Source: Cacajao melanocephalus (taxonomy: Eukaryota > Chordata > Mammalia > Primates > Pitheciidae). Taken from it: 64,000 nucleotides of DNA. A program made the position numbers and the translations under genes. Below, in pieces: positions 23,707-35,734 of the stretch (positions are counted from its first letter, which is position 1; the number at the start of each line of letters is the position of its first letter). Below the pieces are notes generated by a model. That model was not told where the DNA came from and ran no database searches. It was given only the letters and a program-made list of their open reading frames with translations. The stretch spans positions 21,644-85,643 of the forward strand of contig CAUYLG010051170.1 in NCBI GenBank assembly GCA_963573385.1, read 5' to 3'.

Positions 23707-25384
23707 GTTTGAGGAACATCTTCGAGCTCTTTGCCTCTTGGCTTGGGTGACGTAGAGAAGCTCATGGGCTGGGATTCGGACAGCATGCTTTCCCAGGAGC
23801 ATTGCAGTTGCTTTATGTGAGCCTTCCATGCGCTTGCGGAGTAAGACCTACAAATCCTGCAGCCAGGCAGAGAACCCAGGTTCTTGGAGTAAGATGCAAG
23901 AGCTGACTTCTCTGGCTCCGAGTTTAAGCTTGTTATCGACTGCTCAGACTGGCATCTGCACGATAACACCAGAGCTAGAATACTCAGGCCAGGGAGAGAT
24001 GGGAAAACCCCCAACATGTGTCGGTTGTCACATGATGACTAAGCCGCCCTCATCACCACCAGGCCTGGTCACAGTGGAATCGTGTTTGTCAGACATGGAT
24101 TATAACCCTAAGGTTATCACAGAGGGCCAGTGGGGAGATGAAGGGTGTTTGCACTAACACCTTTGATCAATTCTCCTAGAGGCGTGGGCATCAGCAAGGG
24201 TAGGTCTCAAAGACAGACCTTCCCAGGTCCAGCCCAGGCAAGAGGCCAATCCTGAGCAGATCAAAGCTCTGCCACAATTCTTTTCCACAGAGGCTGATGG
24301 ATTGAGACATATAATTAATATATGTCTATATATTTATATATAAAAACCCTTACAAATCACATCCCTCAAACCAGGTCTTTAAATAATGGAAGATGGTAGA
24401 TTACTGCTTTATTAGTCCCTTCCAAAAGCTTATAAAAATTATCTTTTGCCACTGGGAAGACATTTTATCAGAATTTATGGCAACTCAGAGAGTCTTGAGA
24501 TACCAGATTCAGAAACTAAAGGTGCTTTCTGTGGCTGTTTCTGCTGCAGACAGGCCCTGCTCTCCCCTCTCCTTGTAAATTAAAATCTTGAACATTATCT
24601 GCTTTATGAAATAAGACACTTGGCTCTCCTATCTTGAGCCTACTTTCTAATTAATATAGACTTGAGTAGACAAAAGCCATAAACGTGAGTGAATGGCTGT
24701 GGCATGTGAGGATGGGATGGCAGAGGGAGACAAGTGGAATCTGGAAAAAAGAGAAAACCCAAAATATATGTCTCCAGGGGCAAGTCTCTGACTTGGGGGT
24801 AAACATTTCACTAATGGCTTGGAGAGCTTTGCCTTTGCATGTTTTCAGGCCAAGGCTGGAAGTCTCCATTATTTATTAGCCAGCCTTCTCCAGGGTCTGG
24901 TATCTCCCTTATGGAGGGTTGCTGAGCTGGGTATTTCCAGGTATTTCCCTGTTAGGAAAACTCAGGATTTGCCCACCAAGAGCTTATATCTAGAGCAGCG
25001 CCCCTCAAGTGTATTCCTGAACCCATGCAGAGCCATAGACCTTTGTAACTGGCCCACCACAGGAGAAGGTAGACACTGCCAGTAACGCTTAGTGATAACC
25101 TATAGCGATTTGGTATTGCTGTGGTATCCCAGGGTCTGAGCAATGTCTCACCTCATTGAACAGGATTCAAACAAGTTTGGATGTTCTTCATTTTCCTAGT
25201 AATGCTTTTTAAAAATTGTATTTGGCAAAGTTCACAACAAAGGATTTCATTTCATAGTCTCTGGCTTATTTTCCAGATTATTACTACAGGTTTTATTATT
25301 TTTCAGAATACTTTCAAAATTATTTTATATGTACTAGGCCATTTTCTAGAGCATTTAATCTCAACCTAACCTGATAAATACAGT
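23707..25384. other. Mostly unique, AT-rich in places, no gene seen
   Basis: An AT palindrome lies near 24304-24326 (agacatataattaatatatg). Other sequence is unassigned. The 131-codon minus frame at 23622-24017 overlaps the transposon end and is not credible as a gene. Confidence 0.38.
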
Positions 25385-25420
25385 TTCACAGCTTCCAAAA
25401 CACTTTTTAAAACCATTAAT

Positions 25421-25771
25421 ACACGGGCGCCGTGACTAATGCCTGTAATTCCAGCACTTTGGGAGGCTGAGGATGAGTCCAGGAGTTCGAGACTAGCCTG
25501 AACTACATGGCAATACCCCCATCTCTACAAAAAAAAAAAAAAACCCATCTCTACAAAAAAAAAAAAAAAAAACAGAAATTAACTGGGCATGGCAAAACTC
25601 CCATGCCTGTAGTCCCAGCTACTTGAGAGGGTGAGGCAGGAGGATCATGAGCCTGGGAGATTGAGGCTGCAGTGAGCTGTGATTACACCACTGTACTCCA
25701 GCCTGGGCAACAGAGCAAGACCCTGTCTCTAAAATAAAAATTAAAAAATATGTATATAAATAAATAAATAC
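25421..25771 (+). mobile_element. AluJ element with TSD and internal duplication
   Basis: Old Alu (a gagactagcctgaactacat left arm and ggctgcagtgagctgtgatt right arm) flanked by the exact duplication aaccattaat at 25411-25420 and 25772-25781. The middle A-rich linker is duplicated: cccatctctac plus an A-run occurs twice (25518 and 25544). Confidence 0.93.
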
Positions 25772-25781
25772 AACCATTAAT

Positions 25782-25896
25782 CTGATCTTCACAAGAGCCC
25801 CAGGAGGGAGGCCCTACAAAGACTAGTGTTCCCAATGGATATGCAAGAAAACTAAGATTCATATAAGACACACGATTTGCCCAGAATCACTCAGCT
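25782..25896 (-). repeat. MIR SINE, antisense, middle part of a split copy
   Basis: ctgatcttcacaagagcccc, aagaaaactaagattcatat, atttgcccagaatcactcag. The piece before the AluJ (about 25385-25420) and the piece after the L1 (27714-27800) belong to the same MIR. Confidence 0.78.
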
Positions 25897-26372
25897 TATT
25901 ATTGTCTGTTTTCCACGAGAGCTCTCCTAGCAGGTGATATCTCCTAGCGATTTTGCTTTGCATTTCCCTGATGACTAGTGATGATATGGGCATCTTTTAA
26001 TAAACCTCTTGGCCATTTTTATGTGTTCTTTGAAGAAATGTCTATTCAGAGCCTTTGCCCAGTTTTTAATTGGGTTGTATCTTTTCTTGCTATTGAGTTG
26101 CATGCATTCTTTATGAGTTTCAGAGAATGATGCCTTATCCGATCTAGGGTTTGCAAATATTTTTTCCCAAACCACAGGCTGCTTTTTCATTTTGTTGCTT
26201 ATTTCCCTTGCTGTACTGAAGCTTTGTGGTTTGATGTAGTCCCATGTCTTTATAGTTGCCTTTGTAGCCTGAGCTTTTGGGGTGATGTCCAAGAAGTTAT
26301 TGTCAAGGCCAATATCAAGCTTTCCCTTATGTTTCCTTCTAGGAGTCTTGTGATTTTGGGGTGTTATGTTTA
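25897..26372 (-). mobile_element. L1 5' segment, inverted by twin priming
   Basis: ORF2 sequence runs antisense here: tgcatttccctgatgactag, cctttgcccagtttttaatt, gcaaatattttttcccaaac, gagcttttggggtgatgtcc. It abuts a sense-strand continuation at 26373. In L1 coordinates the two parts nearly meet, the signature of one insertion with a 5' inversion. The 136-codon minus frame at 25975-26385 is decayed ORF2. Confidence 0.88.
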
Positions 26373-26695
26373 GGACAAGCAACAACTAGTGTCGGCAAGG
26401 GTGTACAGAAAAGGGTAGCCTTGTACACTATTGGTAGATAAGTACAGTCATTATGGGAAACTGTATGAAAGTTTCTAAAGAAATTTAAAACAGAGCTACC
26501 ATACAATCCAGCAATCCATCTTTTGTGTATATATATCTGAAGGAAATGAAATCACCACTTTGTAAAAATATCTGCACTCCCATGTTCGTTGCAGAATTGC
26601 TCATAGTAGTCAAGACAGAAAAAGTACCTGGGTGTCTGTTAATGAGTGAATAGATACAGAAACTGTGGTATAGATACATTATTGTATATGTGTTT

Positions 26696-26728
26696 TATAT
26701 ACATATGTATATATATACATATATGTAC

Positions 26729-26759
<31 letters not shown>

Positions 26760-26760
26760 A
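26696..26760. repeat. (TA)n/(TG)n low-complexity run inside L1
   Basis: tatacatatgtatatatata, then gtgtgtgtatatatatatat, within the sense L1. A self-complementary run likely to vary in length. Confidence 0.88.
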
Positions 26761-26781
26761 AACAATATTATTAAGCCTTTA

Positions 26782-27120
<339 letters not shown>

Positions 27121-27713
27121 AGAAGAGATCCTGACATTTGCTACAACATGAATGAACCTGAAAGACATTACACTAAGCGAAATAAGCCAGACACCAAAAG
27201 ACATACACTGCGTGATCTCACTTACATGTGGAATCTAAGAAAAAAATTAAATATGTAAGATAGAGAATAAAACAGTGGTTACCAGGCGCAGGGTGGGGAG
27301 AAGAAGTAGAAGATGTAGGTCAAAGGATATAAAGTAGCAGACACATAGGATGAGGAAGTCTAGAGATGTAATGTAGGAGATGAGTAATATCATTAATAGT
27401 GCATCGTATTCAGGATTTTTGCCAAGTAAGTAGATGGTAGCTGCACTGATCACAAAAAAGTAGGTAACTATGTTAGGTGATGGACATGTCAATTTGCTTC
27501 ACTGTAGTAATCATTTTCTATCTATAGGTATCTCATAGCATCATTTTTGCACATCTTATATGTGCAATATATTATGTACAATAAAATGTATTTTTTAAAA
27601 AATATATTAACAAGGAATGAACCTGGGTAAAGAGTATGTGCTTTGCAGCATGCTTGCGACTTTTCTGTAAGTATAAAATTGTTTCCAAACAAAAAGTAAA
27701 AAAAAAATTTTTT

Positions 27714-27800
27714 AATCACTCAGCTAATAAATGGCAGATGTGGGATTCAAACCTAGGCCTTCCAGCTCAGATTCAATACTCATTCCTAGCTAAGACACAC
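27714..27800 (-). repeat. MIR SINE, antisense, last part of the split copy
   Basis: aatcactcagctaataaatg, gcagatgtgggattcaaacc and taggccttccagctcagatt continue the MIR interrupted at 25896. The first 12 bases are the L1 target duplication. Confidence 0.8.
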
Positions 27801-27839
27801 TGATACGTTGAGAGGCAGTTGTTGGATCTTCTTTTCTAG

Positions 27840-28037
27840 GAAGTTTTCTGTTTTTTTTTGTTTTTTTTTGAGGGGTGGAAGGGAGGAAGATGGGGTTAGG
27901 GATTTTTTTATTTTTTGGTGGAGACAGCGTCTCACTATGTTGCCTAGCTTGGTCTCAAACTCCTGGCCTCAAGGAATTCTGCCACCTGGACATCTGAAAG
28001 TGTTGAGATTACAGGCATGAGCCACCACGCCCAGCTG
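27840..28037 (-). mobile_element. Alu left arm (old), antisense, T-rich tail
   Basis: ggtggagacagcgtctcact, atgttgcctagcttggtctc, aaactcctggcctcaagg, and ccaccacgcccagct form a reversed AluJ left arm only. Poly-T and G-rich low-complexity DNA replaces the right arm. Just downstream, agctgggtatt recurs at about 28034 and 28067, a short local duplication. Confidence 0.8.
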
Positions 28038-28089
28038 GGTATTTCTGTTTTAAAGGGGTGTTTTAAAGCTGGGTATTTTTGTTTCTGCA

Positions 28090-31000
28090 GAGACAAAAAC
28101 TATGTCCAAGGAAAGAATTAACCCCGTGCTTACCAACAAGACAAGAAGCTTAAAGTAAGAATTTCTGGCAGGTCTATGGGAAGTGATTTGGAGGTAACTG
28201 CGGGAGTGTGAATAAGGTGCAGATGATGCTGCCTGCCATGCCACATGGGAAAGGTAGGCCCTATGACACCCATTTGCTGAGCCACCTCCTCCCAAGCTGC
28301 AGGGGAAGGGTCTCAGGCATGGCTTCTGCTGAGTTGGCTGAGCCAGAGGCTGCCCCATCAGACAAGCCTGACGCAGGATTACAGGCAAACTTCATCTGAC
28401 CTTGGCCAGGGCTGCCTGGTGTCCGGTCCCACCTCTTTCCCCAAAAAGGGTCTTGGGCAGCCTTCCAGGATGAATCTTTATTCCTTTTAATAGAGAAATA
28501 GGAAATGAGCCTTAAGAGAAAGTGAGGAATTATTGCTGCATTTAATGGCTCTAAAAATATCTCACTGGGGTTGGCTGTGAGTTCACTCCTGGGTGCCGAT
28601 CCAGTGTTCCAGGGAGACATGGCCAGACCTCAGGTGGGACACAGAAAACCAAAATGACAAGCCAAGCTGAGAACTCTGAGAAGGGACGGCTCATGCCAGG
28701 CCAGTGCAGTGAGGGCCAAGGTCGAGATCCCCTGGCTGGGCTCAGCCCTGGGCACTTCAAGTCTCTCAGGACTGGATGGGTGCGTAACCCACTCTGGAAG
28801 GGCCTGACGTGAGTCCCAGTTCTGTCTCTCCCAGAATTCACAACGAAGTTCTGGCCACATCAATTTCCATCTTCACTCTAGAACTCTGTGCCCCTATCTC
28901 TGAGAAAAAGGAGTTTTATCCTTTCTAAGCTCTCTTCTGTAGTAGACACCATTGGTTGTCTTCCCAGATCCCACTGCCCGTTTTTTCCTCCCTACAGTTC
29001 ACCTCTTGATCAGAAATCCACTCATTCCATTGCTGGCTCCAGGAGTAGACTCCTGCTTATCTGAGCTAATCAGCATGTGGCATTCTGTGAAATTTGTGTA
29101 GCTCTAGAGGTGGACATATGTCCTAATTTGGTCCACTGAGGCAAGGAACACCTTTTACCAAGAGGAAAGCATCTACTCAGTATCCTGGAAAACTTGGGCA
29201 ATGAAATGAGGCACTTCAACCAATGCTACTGTCATTCTGAGAAGCCAAAAGGACCCAGCCTTAGTGTAGCAGCCATGAGAATGGGCCTCATAGACCTCCA
29301 ATTAAAGACAGCTTAATAACCAGGAGTGCTGGCTGCTCTGAAATCTTTTGCCACATTTATGCCAAAGTCACGCTTCCCACTGGCTGCTCCCAGTCAATGT
29401 GTGGCAGTGGTACCCCATCAGGCCCATTGCACTGAGGGCTGTATGATGGCCTTGTCCAACCCACCAAGGCTGCACAGCCATCTGGGACACTTCCACCCAA
29501 CTCTCCTTTCTCCCCTGCCTTGGCATTCACTTTTTGGAGGCTAACTCCAGGGGTGCCAGGAGTGGTCTGAGAACAGAAGTGGAAAGATGAGGATTTGAGA
29601 CTCGCTCACCCAGCCCGTGGCAGAAGAGGATGCCATCTAGGTTGGTAGATGGGACATGGATAGCCCCTGACACAAGGCGGTGGCTCGATTGCTGAAGAAT
29701 TCACCAGGGACGACCTGGGGAAGCACCCTGGTGGAGGGAAACGTGCCACGTGTAGTGGTTCAGTCATTTGAGAAACATAGGGCAAACAGTGCCTGTGAGG
29801 ACACAGAGTTGACTGGTTACTGCTAAGTTGTTTCACCCCTGCAGCCTTGCAGATGGAGAATAGGAGGGAGGTTCACAGGCAGTCCATAGCACAGGGTAAG
29901 AACCCAAATGTTTTGGTGGTAGATCACAAGGAGACCCTTAGCACCTACCCAGGAAGGGCAGACAGCTGAGTGAAAGGTAGAAGACTCTTGTTAGAACTGT
30001 ACAACGGTGGAGATGTTGGGTTACTCAGCCAACGTGGTTCTGTTACGCAAAGGCCAAGGCCCTGGTGGGAAAACCTGGATCCTGAAATACGGCATAGGGA
30101 CATCTGGACAGATGCCTCTGAGAACGTGGATTCTGCAACCCCTTGGGCTCTGGGGGTTGCAGAAATGACTGTCCTTCCCTCATAAGAGCTGACATATCCT
30201 CTGTGCTGGGAGATGCTACAGAAGCTTCTCCCCAACACGGCAAGGGCTTCCCTGGGGAGCTGGCCCCACCTCCTCGTCCCAGCTGCCAGGCGGATAACTG
30301 GGGCAAACCCCAGCCTGGGCACCTAAAGAGATGCAAAAAATAGCTGCATGTCATGGTACAGGCTGCAGCCTAGTGGTGCTCCTGAGACTGGGTTTAAGGG
30401 TTCTTGTTCAAGGGGGCAGGAGTATGAAACTATCTCAACAAGAATTCATTGAATTGAGGGCACTTATTTGGGGCATGGGAATGTAATATCCTGTCAGGGA
30501 CCTCAGGGGATGGGTCAGTGCTACTGGGGTGGCTGTTAGAAGTCTAGGGAAAGGAAGTCTGTTGCTTAGCAAAGTGGCAATGCTCAAGTAGCCTGGCAGA
30601 TGAGAAAGGGAGTAGGAGAAGCTGGCGGAAGTGGGCTTGCTCAAGTAGATGTATTATGGCAGGTCTGAAGACCCATCGGGGATTTAGCTCCACAGCAGGG
30701 CTCAGCAGGCACACCCTCCAACAAGGCCATGAGGAAGGTGCCAGTGCAAGGGCCAGCAGCCTCCCTCAGCTCAGCAGAGATTCTCCCCTGCAGACCTCTA
30801 ACTATGGGATGGGAACTGACCAAGATTGCAACTGCTGTGCCCAGAAATCCCTGGCCATATTTGCATTCAGGCTACTCTTCCCAGCAGTGAATGAGTGTGG
30901 CAGGAATCCTGAGGCAAGCTGGTTCCAGAGAGATCCAGGATGCATCGAACGGTGGTCACTTTGGCTGGGGGACTCTCGGATAGCCTTGCTGAGCCTTCTG

Positions 31001-32429
31001 CTGAACTGCACTGCAGTCCAAGCTGCTCTTATCCAACCTCCTTTCCCTCCCTCCCTCCCTCCCTGAATGTTGGACTTGCATTGCACTTTCTCAAGCTCTC
31101 TCCCGTCTCCTCTCCAAGGCAATTTTCTAATAACTTCCCTGTGCATTTGCTTCTCAGACCAACACATTGAGGAGGAAGCAGGCCAAGGAAGGCCAAGAAG
31201 GCAGAGAGAGAATCGGGTGCTTGAAAATATCGCTGCACTGTTGAATCAACTGCCCCCATGGCCCCTCCTAAGAAATCCCCACTATGGTGCCGTGAGAAGC
31301 TCCTGTGAACGAAGAAGAGTTAGTTCTCTGTCCATGGAAGCTAAATCAGCATGTTACAGCATCCCATTCCAATCGTTCATGAGACTTTGAGACTCATACT
31401 GTGTATTAACATGTTTCAAGCCCCAGTCTTTTCCTTCCTACTTTATGGCTATTTTGCCTACAACACAAGGCTCTAGAAACAGTGATTTTCCAAGGGACAA
31501 GCCTTTCTTCAGCAAATAACACACAATTGTATAGACAAATAGCCACTCACAGATAAAAGCTGTGAGTCACCAAGGGCCACTAGGACTTGAAATTTATAAA
31601 CGAAAATCAGCATGTTAGGAGAGCTTCCTAAAGGCCCGATTCAGCATCTGGCTAAGAAGTCAGGATGCCAGGCAACCCCTGGCAATATCACAAAGTGCTG
31701 CCACATGTTCCCACAGGCAAAGACGTCAGAGGCGAGATGTTCAGGCAGGATCCTTCCAGACCAGGGTACCATTGGGGCTGCCTTGGGCTGGTCTTGGTTT
31801 TTGGTTGCAGCTATTCTTACATTTTAATTATGAATCGCTGTCGGTTTGGTTCCCTCCTCATCAGCTCAGCTTGTGGTGGGTTGTTGGTTAACCCCACAAC
31901 ATGTAGAGATACATATTTGCACCAACAGAGTGTGGGGCCTATCATTTTCCAATAACTACTAGGCTGTGAAACATGTAGGTGTCGCAATCTGGTTATGAAT
32001 TGTCGGTGCCCTTATTTCTATAGCAGAGGTGTACATGAAGATTCCCCAAGTACTTCTGCGAGGCTTTTCAGTGTGATTCCATTCCCTCTGGCTGGGGGAC
32101 AGAGTGACACTGATGGTCTGGGGATGTCAATTTGGCCCACATGGGCTGTGGACACAATGGTTGGAAAACCAGTGCTCTCTAGAAGATCTAAAGCTGGGAC
32201 TGAGGTGCTGGAGGGTTAAGGAGGTAAAGCTGGAAAAAATAGGGCTCTTGACCCACCTCTCCCACTTCCATCAGAGAATCTCCATGGTAGGTTGCCATCT
32301 GTGACCTAGTCTTGTGAGGCTGAGTGGGACAGCATGGAGTAGGGACTGGCATTTGGCAGCAAGCCACAAATGTATCATCACTGGTGTCTGCTGGGAAGGT
32401 GACCTGATTCTGTATCGTTACTGTGACAC
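28090..32429. other. Long mostly unique block, no supported gene
   Basis: More than 4 kb with few recognisable repeats. 28940-29320 has the flavour of an old LTR but I cannot place it. Frames reach 119-136 codons (28261-28620 minus, 29945-30322 minus, 30656-31066 plus, 30802-31167 minus), yet they overlap on opposite strands and show no domain. A diverged retroviral internal region or a non-coding RNA cannot be excluded. Confidence 0.4.
31043..31066. repeat. (CCCT)n simple repeat
   Basis: A short tetranucleotide run, ccctccctccctccctccct, within otherwise unique DNA. Confidence 0.9.
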
Positions 32430-32620
32430 CCCAAGGTTAGGGCTTCCTGGTAGCAAGCAACAGAAATCAAGCTGGGTTGACTCAAGCAAAAGAATCAATT
32501 TGTTAAAGGGATACTGAATAGTTCACAGAACAGACAGGAGGATGGACAGTTAGTCTTGGAGTTAGGATGAGAACAAAGGTGACTTGGAACACCAGGCAGA
32601 GAGACCTACTCCAGATATCC
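32430..32620 (-). repeat. Ancient LTR-like repeat fragment, antisense
   Basis: tggtagcaagcaacagaaat, caagctgggttgactcaagc, then gaatcaatttgttaaaggg: the reverse of the 3' end of the old LTR class also seen at 3887-4200. It ends near the trinucleotide repeat. Confidence 0.48.
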
Positions 32621-32625
32621 ATACT

Positions 32626-32656
<31 letters not shown>

Positions 32657-32681
32657 CGATGGCAATAATAATGATGGCCAG
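32626..32681. repeat. (ATG)n microsatellite
   Basis: About nine uninterrupted ATG units, then acgatggcaataataatgatgg. Likely polymorphic in length. Confidence 0.93.
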
Positions 32682-32684
32682 TGT

Positions 32685-32900
32685 TTGTTGAGGTGTCCTA
32701 AATACTTGATGTATCTTTACTATTTAAGCCTCCAATGGTCCTGTGAGGTAGGGATCATTATGATTCCCACTTTGCAGGAGAGTAAACAGAGGTACAGATA
32801 AGTTAAATAACTTGCTCAAGGTCAGGCCACTGATAGATGGTGGAGTCTGCCTTGGCCAGGCTGTGTCTTTCCACTGAAGGTCATTGCTCTCAAGCTGCTC
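32685..32900 (-). repeat. MIR SINE, antisense, near full length
   Basis: tgtttgttgaggtgtcctaa, gtcctgtgaggtagggatca, gattcccactttgcaggaga, agttaaataacttgctcaag, gtcattgctctcaagctgc: a complete reversed MIR. Confidence 0.87.
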
Positions 32901-33299
32901 CTTTCTCTCTCAACTCTCTCCTTCAAGGTTCTAGTTACAGAAGGAGAAGGACTGAAAAGAAAAAAAAAAGTTCTAGTAACCACACCCACCACCTCCTCCT
33001 GAGGCCAGAGTCATAGCAGCGTTTCTTTCCAGTCCCAGGTCCTTTACTATCACCTGTGATTTCCCTACACTCTGACCACAACTGTGTGCTCCTTTATTAC
33101 AACCTTCTCAAACAATCTTCATTTGAGTGTGCCATCCATTAACTGTTGTGCTTGTATATTTCATAGAATTCTTAACATTAGTTACCACCCCATTATGATG
33201 TACCATTAAGATGGAGAAAAAAATGTGATCACTTAATGTCAGACCATTGATTGTAAGACCAACATCAGAGTGTGAAAATGTGTGCCTTACAATCAGAAA

Positions 33300-33460
33300 G
33301 AAATTATTGCTTCTCTTTCATAGATGAGGGGATGGCTGCACAAAGAAGGTGAGTAACTCCTTTGAGGCTACCCCGCCAGCAGATGGCTGGGCCAAGATTT
33401 GAACCACACAGCTTTGTTCTGGATTCTGCATCCTAACTGCACCAATGCTGCTCTGGCTGT
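33300..33460 (-). repeat. MIR SINE fragment, antisense
   Basis: tctctttcatagatgagggg, gaaggtgagtaactcctttg, gccaagatttgaaccacaca, gcatcctaactgcaccaatg. Just before it, a 9-bp inverted repeat (gattgtaag 33249, cttacaatc 33287) may be a tiny DNA-transposon relic. Confidence 0.75.
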
Positions 33461-34173
33461 GTGGAGCCAGACTCTAGAAAAATCCTGCACTGGGAGAGTT
33501 TGCGGTGGAGCTAAGGCAGGTGGGAAGAGGAGAGGCCTGGCCGGGGCAACCAGCCACTGGAGAAGTGTGTTCTAGGGGTGCTGGGTAGCCCAGGGTGGGG
33601 CGAGGAGAGCAGAAAGGCCAACTCCTCCTGGAGGAGAAGTCAAATACTGCCCTGGGCAGAAGGGAGGCCTGCGATGATGTGCCAGCCTCCCCAAAGAGGC
33701 CCTGGTCCCCTCCAACCCCTGCCTTCTGAGTTCATCTTGTCATCCATCGACAAATATAGACCAAGAGAAACCTAAATAAATGAGTGGCTCTCGAAGCCGC
33801 AGGACAGCTAACCATAATGGGGGTTTTTGGTTTTCTGCTTGAGACACAAACAGCACATTCCTCAGCCAAAATAGCCGGGTGGAGAAACAGGGCATTATTG
33901 GACGGGAACACCCGGCCAGGATGAACCAAACAAGACAGAAATAGGCCCACGCCACCACATGAAGGGAGTGCATGGGTGCTTGGCTGGCTGTGCTTGGCCT
34001 GGCCCTGCCCTGCTGGGGTGGCTGCTGACACCTGGGGAGGCTCTGGCTTTGCCCCGGGAGGAAGGCAGCTGTGTGTTTGCCTGGACTCTCAGCCTTGGGC
34101 AGCTGGGGCAGCAGTCCCTTTCTTAGACAAAGGTTCTTGGGACTTGAGATGGGACACGGATCTTGGTAACTCT
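33461..34173. other. Unique stretch, no gene seen
   Basis: GC-moderate DNA. 33730-33960 is unique, non-repetitive and of complex composition, a candidate conserved block. Long frames (33740-34273 minus, 33976-34455 plus) owe their length to the adjoining CA repeat. Confidence 0.4.
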
Positions 34174-34262
34174 GCACACACACACACACACACACACATA
34201 CACACACACTCCACTCAGACTTACTACCACACACAGACTCAGACTCACCAACACACACACAG
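34174..34262 (+). repeat. (CA)n microsatellite and CA-rich flank
   Basis: About 17 CA units, interrupted once by TA (34175-34209), then imperfect CA-rich DNA. CA enrichment continues more weakly to about 34500, which explains the His/Thr-rich translation there. Confidence 0.92.
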
Positions 34263-35554
34263 CCACATTGCATGTACCTGCAGAGTCAGAAATATGTATG
34301 TAAACTCATGTATCAGGGTACACTGCTTCAGACATACGTACCCACATAAGAACACAGAGGTACACACTGGCCACATTGCTCATGCACACAGACGCACAGC
34401 TGCACTCACACCCACACACATGTGCGGCAGTGCACATATGCAGAGATCCACATGACTATGAATTCTTATCCTCAAAGATGCACACACATACAAGCGCAGA
34501 TACATGCAAGCTCTAGCATGTATCCATTGTGTGTATCCAGGCACGTTGTTCCTGGCCCCTTGGGCCTCCCTCATCCTGGGCATATTCACCCCAGAGATTG
34601 GTGTTCTCTCATCTGAACAAGCATCTGAAGACAGGTTTAAGGGGTCTCCGGGACGGAAGGGTCAAGGAGAAGCTGCCAAGAGATCCCAGGATCTAGCCCA
34701 CCATCTGCTTCCAGCCAGCCCTCCTCCCCTCGTTTCTCCTGAGTGGTCCCCAGGCAGGCATAAATAGTAGACCAAGTCCAAGGCCTCCCGGTAGACTGGG
34801 CCTGGGTGTGGCCACAGCTTTTTGGTACCATTATCACTGTGGATCTCTGAGCTCTGTGGAGCCAGGGATCCCAGCAGTGACAATCAGCCCCTTATTCCCA
34901 AAGACCTCTACAGTGCCTGGTACTCAGTACATAAATGAATGAAACTGAAGAGCAGTGATTGGCATCCAACTTAACATCTGGAAAGACTGAGATCCAGAAA
35001 GGCTGGGCAGTACTTCACCAAAGTCCTATCTGTCTGCCTCCTACCCCCACCCCAGTGCTGCCCCCATCTGTGGAAGCCCTGGTGTCCCCTTCTGACACCA
35101 AGGCCAGGACAGTAAAACCTAGACAAGGCAAATAGACAGTAATGTGTCTTGGGAGCCTCTGGGCTATCCACCTGGGCTCTGCCTGGTCCCTGACCCATCT
35201 CTTCTGTCCTGCTTCAGGTCCAGGAGGCAGCTTGAGGCTCCAGGAAAAAAAAAAAGTCCAGTTCATCATCACCTCCATCCCCTGAAGCACTGACTGCCTG
35301 GTCTTTTCCTAGCCTCAGATCAGCTCCCCATCTCTGCTACCCCTATGGCTTCCCTAGACCTAGGGATGGACTACGGTTTCTGGTCCTGAAGCCAAGCTGG
35401 AATGAAGAAGGAATATATGAAGACAGCAGGGGTCAGTGTTTGTTCAGTGGAGGCCACACAGGAGCAGGCATGAGAGGACCGAACGTCTCCCTCCCAGGCA
35501 GGGCACCCAACAGATGCTCAGACACATGGTGTCAGACCCATAAACAGAACCCCT
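34263..35554. other. Unique stretch, no gene seen
   Basis: CA-enriched at first, then ordinary sequence. A weak MIR-like antisense stretch lies near 34970-35030. No frame shows a domain. Confidence 0.38.
34880..34945 (+). repeat. L2/MIR 3' tail, sense
   Basis: ctctacagtgcctggtactc, agtacataaatgaatgaaac matches the shared 3' end of L2-type elements. Only about 65 bp is convincing. Confidence 0.55.
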
Positions 35555-35612
35555 GGCCTCGGCTCAGAGCAGGAAAGGGCAGAGGCCTCGGCTCAGAGCA
35601 GGCAAGGGCAGA
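35555..35612. repeat. 29-bp tandem duplication, two copies
   Basis: The unit begins ggcctcggctcagagcagg and ends aagggcaga. Copies at 35555-35583 and 35584-35612 differ by a single base (A versus C), so the duplication is recent compared with the surrounding repeats. Confidence 0.93.
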
Positions 35613-35734
35613 AGCTGGATCTTCCCAGGAGCCCACACTGGTGTATTGGGAAAGACTTCTAGTCTGCTCCAGTTTGGGGATTTTCCAGCTTTTGTTTTGC
35701 AGCCACAGAATCTTTTCTTCAGATGATTTTTTAA

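Noticed and set aside
33740..34455. 177-codon minus and 159-codon plus frames
   Set aside because: Both run through the CA repeat, giving (CV)n or (HT)n translations. They overlap on opposite strands and have no domain.
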